Of a stretch of 64,000 nucleotides of DNA, positions 58,816 to 64,000 are shown in pieces. Source of the stretch: JAFGDI01 sp963667715 (GTDB taxonomy: Bacteria > Planctomycetota > Phycisphaerae > Sedimentisphaerales > SM23-30). The translations under genes and the position numbers were made by a program. How positions within the stretch are numbered: the stretch's first letter is position 1; every line of letters begins with the position of its first letter. Under the pieces are notes generated by a model, which was not told the DNA's origin, made no database searches, and saw nothing but the letters and a program-made list of their open reading frames with translations. Location: assembly GCA_963667715.1 (NCBI GenBank), contig OY763926.1, positions 3,038,001 to 3,102,000 on the forward strand. The letters are read 5' to 3'.

Positions 58816-59508
58816 TTAAATCTTATCATCTATGATTTTACCATCAAACAGATGGACATTACGCTCAGCGTAATTCACATATCTTTCATCATGAGTCACC
58901 ATGCATATAGTCGCCCCTTCTTCATGGAGCTCTTTTAACAGTTTCATAACCGACTCGCCATTGGCAGAGTCCAGATTACCGGTTGGTTCATCTGCAAGTA
59001 GTATTGATGGATTGCCGACCAATGCTCTGGCAACAGCTACTCTCTGCTGCTGACCGCCAGAGAGCTGGCCGGGATAATGATTTGTGCGGTGTGCCATTTT
59101 AACACGCTCAAGAGCATCGTTGACCATCGCTTTTCTTTCGGCCTTACTGACCTTTCTATAAAGAAGCGGCAACTCTACATTTTCCTGAACACTGAGATCA
59201 CCTATCAGGTTAAAACTTTGGAATATGAACCCGATCTCCTTGTTCCTGATATTCGCCCGCTCTAACGGGCTCAGACCGGCGGCATTGGTACCATTTAACA
59301 TATAATGCCCCTTGGTAGGCGAATCGAGCAGACCTAGAATAGACAATAATGTTGACTTTCCACAGCCTGAAGGGCCGGCAATAGAGACATATTGCCCCTT
59401 GTCTACCTTTAGGTGGACACCAGATAAGGCATGTGTCTCAACTTCTTCTGTCACAAAAACCTTATGCATATCTTCGATATCAATAAGTGTTTGAACTGTT
59501 TCGCTCAT
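58816..59508 (-). CDS. ABC transporter ATP-binding protein (MacB/LolD-type)
   Basis: 230 residues. Walker A is GPSGCGKST (about 40-48), Q-loop in IFQSFNLI, signature LSGGQQQR (about 147-154), Walker B ILLADEPTGNLDS (about 167-179) and H-loop THDERY. The size and motif spacing match the LolD/MacB/FtsE group that works with FtsX-type permeases. Encoded between the fusion protein (22 bases upstream) and the permease. Confidence 0.94.
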   Translation of the reverse strand: MSETVQTLIDIEDMHKVFVTEEVETHALSGVHLKVDKGQYVSIAGPSGCGKSTLLSILGLLDSPTKGHYMLNGTNAAGLSPLERANIRNKEIGFIFQSFNLIGDLSVQENVELPLLYRKVSKAERKAMVNDALERVKMAHRTNHYPGQLSGGQQQRVAVARALVGNPSILLADEPTGNLDSANGESVMKLLKELHEEGATICMVTHDERYVNYAERNVHLFDGKIIDDKI

Positions 59509-59530
59509 AATAGCTCCCTGTATATTATAA

Positions 59531-60793
59531 TTATTCTATTTTTATCTTCTCGGCATCTGAATACTGTGAAATATCTGACAAAATGATAACATCACCGACC
59601 TCTAAGCCGACCTTAACTTCAATATCGTTTATAGCAGAATGGCCAAAGCTAACCTGCACTTTTTCAGCCGAAGTACCGTCTGAAGAGAGCTTATATATAC
59701 AGCTCTCTGATCCTGCTACAGCTGTTATTGGTTTATCTACATGGACAATATCTGTGAGATGGTCTATGATTATAGTACCGACAACAGAAAGGTCCGGCCT
59801 GGCACCTTTAGGCAAGCTGCCATCAAGATCTACATCCACCATAACCTTACCATCGACAACTGAAGGTTCTATACAGGCTATCACGCCATTGATCGTGCCG
59901 TTGAATGTATTGATCTCAACTTGCTGACCGACTTTAACATCTTTTGCCTGGCCTTGAGGGATCATTAGCTGGGCCTTGAGGTTTTCCGGGTTAGTGATAC
60001 GGGCCAGGATCTGCCCCGGGTTGATCTTTATACCCGGTTCTATCTTATCTTTTATCGGTGCAAGTACCCCACTTACCCCGGCCCTGACATTTAACGATTC
60101 AAACTGGCTCTTCCTTAGCTTGCACATACTCTCTGCTTGCTTTACTGTCGCTTCAGATACGGCAAGCTGAGCTGGCCTGGTCTGCTCCTCGAATATTTCA
60201 AGACGTTTGGCCTGAATATCCAGCAGTTCTTTCTGATTCTTGACACTATCAGTTGACAAGGTATATTGCAGCTTGGAGATCAAACCATCTTCATACTGCT
60301 GAGTTTCAACTTCATTACGCAGCTTTGCCGCCTGATAATTTGCCTTGGCCTGTGCATATGAGGCTTTCATCCCCATTAGCTTATCTGTCATTTCCGCCTT
60401 AGCTGCAATAAATCGGGCATTTGCAGAGTTCAGGTCAGATTCAGCATTTAACAGCTCAAGCTCCAGCTCAGGGTTACTCAACTTTACGATCACAGTTTCC
60501 GGCGAAACTTCCACTCCGGGCTGAACAAGAATCTTATCAATCCGGCCACTAACTAAAGATGGCACCACCAGCATATCTTCTGAGACAAGAGTTCCAACAC
60601 CTTTAATCTCGATTCGCATATCACTTCTTACTACCTTACCAGTCATAAGCAGCTCTCTTCTAACAACAGGTAAAGCATTTTCCATTTTCGATATAGCATA
60701 ACCGCCAGCGACCAGACCAGACAGTACAGCAGTTAAGATCAATAGCCGGACGATGGTTTTCTTGCCTTTGTCTTGTTTTCTAATTATATCCAT
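59531..60793 (-). CDS. Periplasmic membrane-fusion protein (HlyD/MacA-like)
   Basis: About 420 residues from the ATG at 60793; an ATG eight codons upstream at 60817 lies inside an inverted repeat and neither start has a clear ribosome binding site. A basic N-terminus (RKQDKGKK) and one membrane segment (about 18-38) are followed by a split lipoyl-like domain (about 70-105 and 240-275: VEVSPETVIVKLSNPELE; GVLAPIKDKIEPGIKINPGQ) around a coiled-coil hairpin (about 105-220), then a beta-barrel and membrane-proximal domain. It would join the inner-membrane MacB-like pump to the TolC duct. First gene of the efflux operon. Confidence 0.88.
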   Translation of the reverse strand: MDIIRKQDKGKKTIVRLLILTAVLSGLVAGGYAISKMENALPVVRRELLMTGKVVRSDMRIEIKGVGTLVSEDMLVVPSLVSGRIDKILVQPGVEVSPETVIVKLSNPELELELLNAESDLNSANARFIAAKAEMTDKLMGMKASYAQAKANYQAAKLRNEVETQQYEDGLISKLQYTLSTDSVKNQKELLDIQAKRLEIFEEQTRPAQLAVSEATVKQAESMCKLRKSQFESLNVRAGVSGVLAPIKDKIEPGIKINPGQILARITNPENLKAQLMIPQGQAKDVKVGQQVEINTFNGTINGVIACIEPSVVDGKVMVDVDLDGSLPKGARPDLSVVGTIIIDHLTDIVHVDKPITAVAGSESCIYKLSSDGTSAEKVQVSFGHSAINDIEVKVGLEVGDVIILSDISQYSDAEKIKIE

Positions 60794-60815
60794 GCTAAAT
60801 ATATAAACAAATACC

Positions 60816-60833
60816 ATGCCAAAGTATTGGCAT
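60816..60833. promoter_or_regulatory. Inverted repeat at the front of the efflux operon
   Basis: ATGCCAA-AGTA-TTGGCAT is a perfect 7-base inverted repeat about 23 bases upstream of the proposed fusion-protein start. It could be an operator or an mRNA hairpin. Confidence 0.35.
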
Positions 60834-61200
60834 AAAAAAACATGGATAATAACTCAAAAATGAAGGTAATTGGAGATATACCAGCACAGCCTGTTCATTA
60901 TCGAAAAACAGGTGTTCAAAAGCGAACACTCAATAAGAATTTGAGTATTTAATCTAGGGAGAGGCTTTTGGCATACAGCCTATTAAGTACCATAAATACA
61001 TTGCTCGCTAAAATAGCAGTACCGACATTTATGATGTATATTTGGTTGATAACTGTTATAATTAGATTACTCAAGTGTTTTGCCTGAGATGGGATTGGGA
61101 TTTTTGCCAATAACACTTTGGCTTTGAATAGAACCTTGAAAAAAATAGAGCAAAGGTTACTATCAAATTGTTACATTTTATAAGGACTATTCAAGAGAAT
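60834..61200. other. Divergent intergenic region with short inverted repeats
   Basis: The gap lies between the efflux operon and the small membrane-protein gene. Two neighbouring short inverted repeats are visible, GTGTTC...GAACAC (about 60913-60930) and ACTCAA...TTGAGT (about 60930-60948). No convincing -35/-10 pair, ORF or RNA gene was seen. Confidence 0.4.
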
Positions 61201-61761
61201 ATGAATACAAAAATTATTACAATATTTATTAGTATAATTTTAATATTTGTAATTATATTGGCAATTAAGCCATTTATTTATGGCATATATTTGATTCATA
61301 AGCAAAATGGTACAGTTGCAATTTATGACATTGGTGACGGTTATCGAATGCATGCATGGCCAGGCAATATTTACTATCCAATTCCTATAAATATTGATAA
61401 TAATTACACTTCTTCAAATATAGTACTTATAAATCATTGCATTTCAATGTGTCAAGATGATGATTGGTTTATTGGACAAGCAAAAACTGATGGGGAAATA
61501 CCATGCGCGTTATTTGCAGTCAAAAAGAAGTCAGATTTACCAACATTTGATTTAGCACCCGATTTATTAGTTATAGACAAAGAACAAATTGCTTCATATT
61601 ATGACAAATTTAAACATGAAGTCTATTTCCCAGTAAGTACCTTAGATGAGTTGTCAAGTATAGTTGGTTTTGATGTAAGTAAAATTGAGTTATCCCAAAA
61701 TATACCTGGACCATTAAGACCAAAAGGGGAACTTGAAGATTATGAAATTAACCAGAAATAA
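61201..61761 (+). CDS. Hypothetical membrane-anchored protein
   Basis: 186 residues from the ATG at 61201; the TTG at 61168 gives a longer version without better support. A single N-terminal membrane segment (about 4-27, IITIFISIILIFVIILAI) precedes a soluble domain with aromatic-rich strands (GDGYRMHAWPGNIYY) and two close cysteines (NHCISMCQDDDWF). No family was recognised. By eye the region around it is more A+T-rich than the CAZyme locus, and together with the neighbouring Fic gene it may be accessory DNA. Confidence 0.6.
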   Translation: MNTKIITIFISIILIFVIILAIKPFIYGIYLIHKQNGTVAIYDIGDGYRMHAWPGNIYYPIPINIDNNYTSSNIVLINHCISMCQDDDWFIGQAKTDGEIPCALFAVKKKSDLPTFDLAPDLLVIDKEQIASYYDKFKHEVYFPVSTLDELSSIVGFDVSKIELSQNIPGPLRPKGELEDYEINQK

Positions 61762-61881
61762 ACTATAGACAGTGGCTTGCCAATTATTAAATTCCCAATG
61801 CTTTGGTTACCAATTTCATTTCTATGCTCTTGACGGATGATAATGATGCCTAACTAGTTTTAGAGCTGATTGCGGAAATAA

Positions 61882-63399
61882 TCATCCTCTATAGGCTTCT
61901 TGTAATACAGTTTGCATTTTCTCAATTTCATCAATTGTTAGTTCAGAGAAATGTGAATCACGTTTGCTATTTGAAAGAATTCCATTGTTCTGCAGACAGA
62001 ATCTGATGAATAAATCAATTCTTTGGTCAGGCATATCAACTATACTCTGAATAGCTGTTTTGGTTATATCGTAGTTCTTAAGAAAGTCTAACTCAGCAAC
62101 CATTTCTATTTCAATTGTATTTTTTATAAAACGAAATAGTGTTTCTGTAACTTTTGTCATATCAGGATAGCGATAACGGTTAACAGTATGGTTTTGGATA
62201 TCCATTTTACCGCTTTCATCAAGAGTAAAATCTATCAATGGCATCAGAGGTTTAGAAAAACTTTCCAAGCAACTATCATAATCGCTCATACTATTTAGCA
62301 TTGCTGCTGAAATAGGAAAAAGAAATCCTTCTGGGCTGAATTTATGACGAGCAAGTATATTATGGATCAGAAATCTATGTATTCTACCATTACCATCGCC
62401 AAAAGGATGCATAAACACAAAGCCAAAGGCAATTGTAGCCGCATGAATAACCGGAGATAATTCTTGAGAACTATCCATTCTTTTATGAGAGGTAATAAGC
62501 CCATCCATTAAAAGATCCAAATCTTCAGGCTTAGGGGAAATATAATGAATTTTCTCCTGCTGCCAAGCAACAGTTTCTCCAACATAGTTCTGGTTATTCC
62601 TGTAATCCTTATCCGCATATCGCGGATCTACAATTTTATTCTGTAATTCTATAAGAGCTTGCTTACTGATAAAGTCTTCTGTTTCAGCAGAGTACAGCAT
62701 AGAAGTAAAACGTTCAGTACGACTAGCATCGGGCGTAATATGTTCAATTGCAAAAGAAGATTTAGTTTCTTTTGTATACATATAACTAATAGCTCGCTTA
62801 AGCAGCTTTTCAGGATACTTTGATAAAATAGTGTGACATTTACTGCTTAAGTTATAGTTTTCAAAATCGGTAATAGTTTGTGTCTTTCTGACCAGAGGGC
62901 AAAAGTTTGAACTCCCCAGTAAATTATCACGTATTCGCTGCCTGCGAACCATAATACTTTCAGCTGTAAAATACTGTTCCCGGTCAAGCAGATTAATGTA
63001 ATTCCCTTTCGTCAAGTCTTCAATTGGCAATTGCTTACCTGTTACCCATTCGAATAGATACCATATCCGCCTGGTATATTGACCTTGTGGCTTAGTAGTT
63101 ATCCATGATGTAAGCTCATCATAGCCAATTAAATCAAATATTTCAGCAAGTATTTCAAGGTTTAGACCTTCATATTTTAAGGCAAACTCAAAATGATCAA
63201 GTCTGTTTTTACTTGTAAAGTATGATTTTGGATATATTTCTTTTATACTACCATCAGGTTCAATAGTTTTTTGGTGAACAGAACCACCTATTTCTGATTT
63301 GTGCCAATGCGGGATAACCTGAAGATCAAAATGCTGAATAAGCCAAGAGTAACCTACTGGACTACTATGTTTATCGGACTTGGTTTGTGCTAGAGCCAT
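61882..63399 (-). CDS. Fic-domain protein (probable AMP-transferase or related)
   Basis: 505 residues. The Fic motif HPFGDGNGR is intact at 331-339, so the catalytic His331 and the anion-binding loop are present. Upstream, SFAIE at 215-219 fits the inhibitory helix motif (S/T)xxxE, although the next residue is His rather than the usual Gly or Asn; Glu219 would be the inhibitory glutamate. The N-terminal 190 residues and C-terminal 100 residues are extensions without recognised motifs. Fic enzymes usually add AMP to target proteins. No antitoxin gene is adjacent, consistent with built-in inhibition. AAGGA lies seven bases before the ATG. Confidence 0.9.
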   Translation of the reverse strand: MALAQTKSDKHSSPVGYSWLIQHFDLQVIPHWHKSEIGGSVHQKTIEPDGSIKEIYPKSYFTSKNRLDHFEFALKYEGLNLEILAEIFDLIGYDELTSWITTKPQGQYTRRIWYLFEWVTGKQLPIEDLTKGNYINLLDREQYFTAESIMVRRQRIRDNLLGSSNFCPLVRKTQTITDFENYNLSSKCHTILSKYPEKLLKRAISYMYTKETKSSFAIEHITPDASRTERFTSMLYSAETEDFISKQALIELQNKIVDPRYADKDYRNNQNYVGETVAWQQEKIHYISPKPEDLDLLMDGLITSHKRMDSSQELSPVIHAATIAFGFVFMHPFGDGNGRIHRFLIHNILARHKFSPEGFLFPISAAMLNSMSDYDSCLESFSKPLMPLIDFTLDESGKMDIQNHTVNRYRYPDMTKVTETLFRFIKNTIEIEMVAELDFLKNYDITKTAIQSIVDMPDQRIDLFIRFCLQNNGILSNSKRDSHFSELTIDEIEKMQTVLQEAYRG

Positions 63400-63417
63400 T
63401 TAATAATCCTTAAAAAA

Positions 63418-63505
63418 ACACTTACAACATTAGTAATATACTTACATATTTAGACTTTGTCAAAAAAATACTTAAAAATCAACAATATGTCAGATAAATA
63501 CTTAC
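63418..63505 (-). promoter_or_regulatory. fic promoter overlaid by four phased TAAGTAT repeats
   Basis: On the minus strand TTGACA (63463-63458) and TATATT (63440-63435) are 17 bases apart, about 36 bases before the fic start. Four copies of the octamer with plus-strand form ATACTTAC (or one-base variants) start at 63418, 63438, 63468 and 63498, spaced 20, 30 and 30 bases. One overlaps the -10 element and one lies just upstream of the -35, as expected for operators of a repressor that binds one face of the helix. Confidence 0.65.
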
Positions 63506-63661
63506 GTTATGTTTAGTAGCACTATATTCTCACAAAAGACTACCTAACCAATTATGAAATATGAAGTTAAATATTAAATCCAGATTAGTCATGAGTTTGC
63601 AAACAACTTTCGCAACTAATCACAATCCGCATTAATTTTATAATTTCAAAGATCAATAAGT

Positions 63662-64000
63662 TTAGAGATTATGAGTAAGTGGCAGTTTGAGTTCGGCACG
63701 GCAGCCTGACATTAGTGGAGATGGTATTAGTTCCAGACTGCCGTCGTGCGCTTCTGCGATTTGTCGGCCAAGAGAAAGGCCTATGCCGGAGCCTTCAGTT
63801 TTTGTAGTATAAAATGGTATAAATGGATCTTTTTCGGTGTTGATTCCCTGTCCACTATCATCAACCCAGACAGTTAATTCTGTATCTGACACCTGCCAGC
63901 TAACCTGCACAATATCACCATCTGCACTTGGGCTATCCTTAGAAGCTTCAACGGCATTAGCAATAATATTTATTAATAACTGATCAAGCTGGCTACGGTC
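63662..64000 (-). CDS. Sensor histidine kinase, C-terminal ATPase part (cut by window edge)
   Basis: The frame is open from the right edge to a stop at 63662 (112 codons visible). The N-box INIIANAVEAS, the G1 motif DDSGQGI, the F-box-like FIPFYTTK and the G2 motif GSGIGLSLGRQIAEAHDGSLEL identify the HATPase domain of an orthodox histidine kinase. The phospho-acceptor and sensor domains lie beyond the window. It ends about 260 bases upstream of the fic start on the same strand. Confidence 0.9.
   Translation of the reverse strand, partial: DRSQLDQLLINIIANAVEASKDSPSADGDIVQVSWQVSDTELTVWVDDSGQGINTEKDPFIPFYTTKTEGSGIGLSLGRQIAEAHDGSLELIPSPLMSGCRAELKLPLTHNL

Noticed and set aside
1..64000. CRISPR arrays, tRNA/rRNA genes, insertion sequences, phage genes and SusC/SusD homologues
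   Set aside because: None were seen. The regularly repeated stretches in the left third are protein-coding repeats, not CRISPR, and there are no transposase or integrase motifs.

Overview
The window reads as a stretch of chromosome from a planctomycete, most likely class Phycisphaerae (Sedimentisphaerales-like). This is inferred from gene content only. The clues are LExRxLL-type giant surface protein architecture, two ECF sigma/FecR pairs in which FecR carries an extracytoplasmic ligand-binding-like domain, many LamG-type secreted proteins, PEP-CTERM tails, short dockerin-like tails ending in YDxAVFAxxWL, and an ADOP-type permease. By eye the DNA is moderately A+T-rich. No rRNA, tRNA, CRISPR array, insertion sequence or phage genes were seen.

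Region 1 (1-21.7 kb, minus strand) is one uninterrupted open reading frame of about 7,235 visible codons that runs off the left edge. It encodes a giant secreted adhesin-like protein. In order it has an LExRxLL N-terminal motif, a very long array of filamentous-adhesin (LktA-like) repeats, an FHA-like beta-helical stretch, an RTX calcium-binding block, a probable beta-propeller, two right-handed beta-helix blocks and Kre9/KNH-like domains.

Region 2 (22-29.1 kb) holds housekeeping or unrelated genes: an unrecognised gene, an amino-acid permease fused to a PTS EIIA domain, serA with a long structured leader, an isolated fliM and a bacteriohemerythrin. The serA/fliM intergenic region is rich in signals: a likely serA promoter, hairpins, an SOS-box-like palindrome and a sigma-28-like promoter.

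Region 3 (29.1-54.6 kb, nearly all minus strand) is a carbohydrate-active and surface-protein locus. Two sigma/FecR pairs, each joined by a 4-base ATGA overlap, stand upstream of blocks of secreted genes. Sigma2/FecR2 (54.5-52.4 kb) precedes a 677-aa PA14 protein, a related PEP-CTERM protein, a multidomain GH31 glycosidase, an iron-sulfur flavoprotein plus AhbD-like radical SAM pair, and a GH71/99-like protein. Sigma1/FecR1 (40.5-38.3 kb) precedes a propeller/LamG protein, a GH2 enzyme with a discoidin domain, and a double-LamG protein. Many units are separated by hairpins, which suggests separate transcripts under shared regulators. Working model (inference): FecR senses a glycan or wall component outside the membrane, releases its sigma factor, and the sigma factor switches on the secreted enzymes and binding proteins.

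Region 4 (54.7-60.8 kb, minus) is a MacA-MacB-TolC-like operon: fusion protein, ATPase, ADOP-type permease and lipoprotein-type TolC. Region 5 (61.2-64 kb) holds a small membrane-anchored protein of unknown function, a Fic-domain protein whose promoter is overlaid by phased TAAGTAT repeats, and the C-terminal end of a sensor histidine kinase cut by the right edge.
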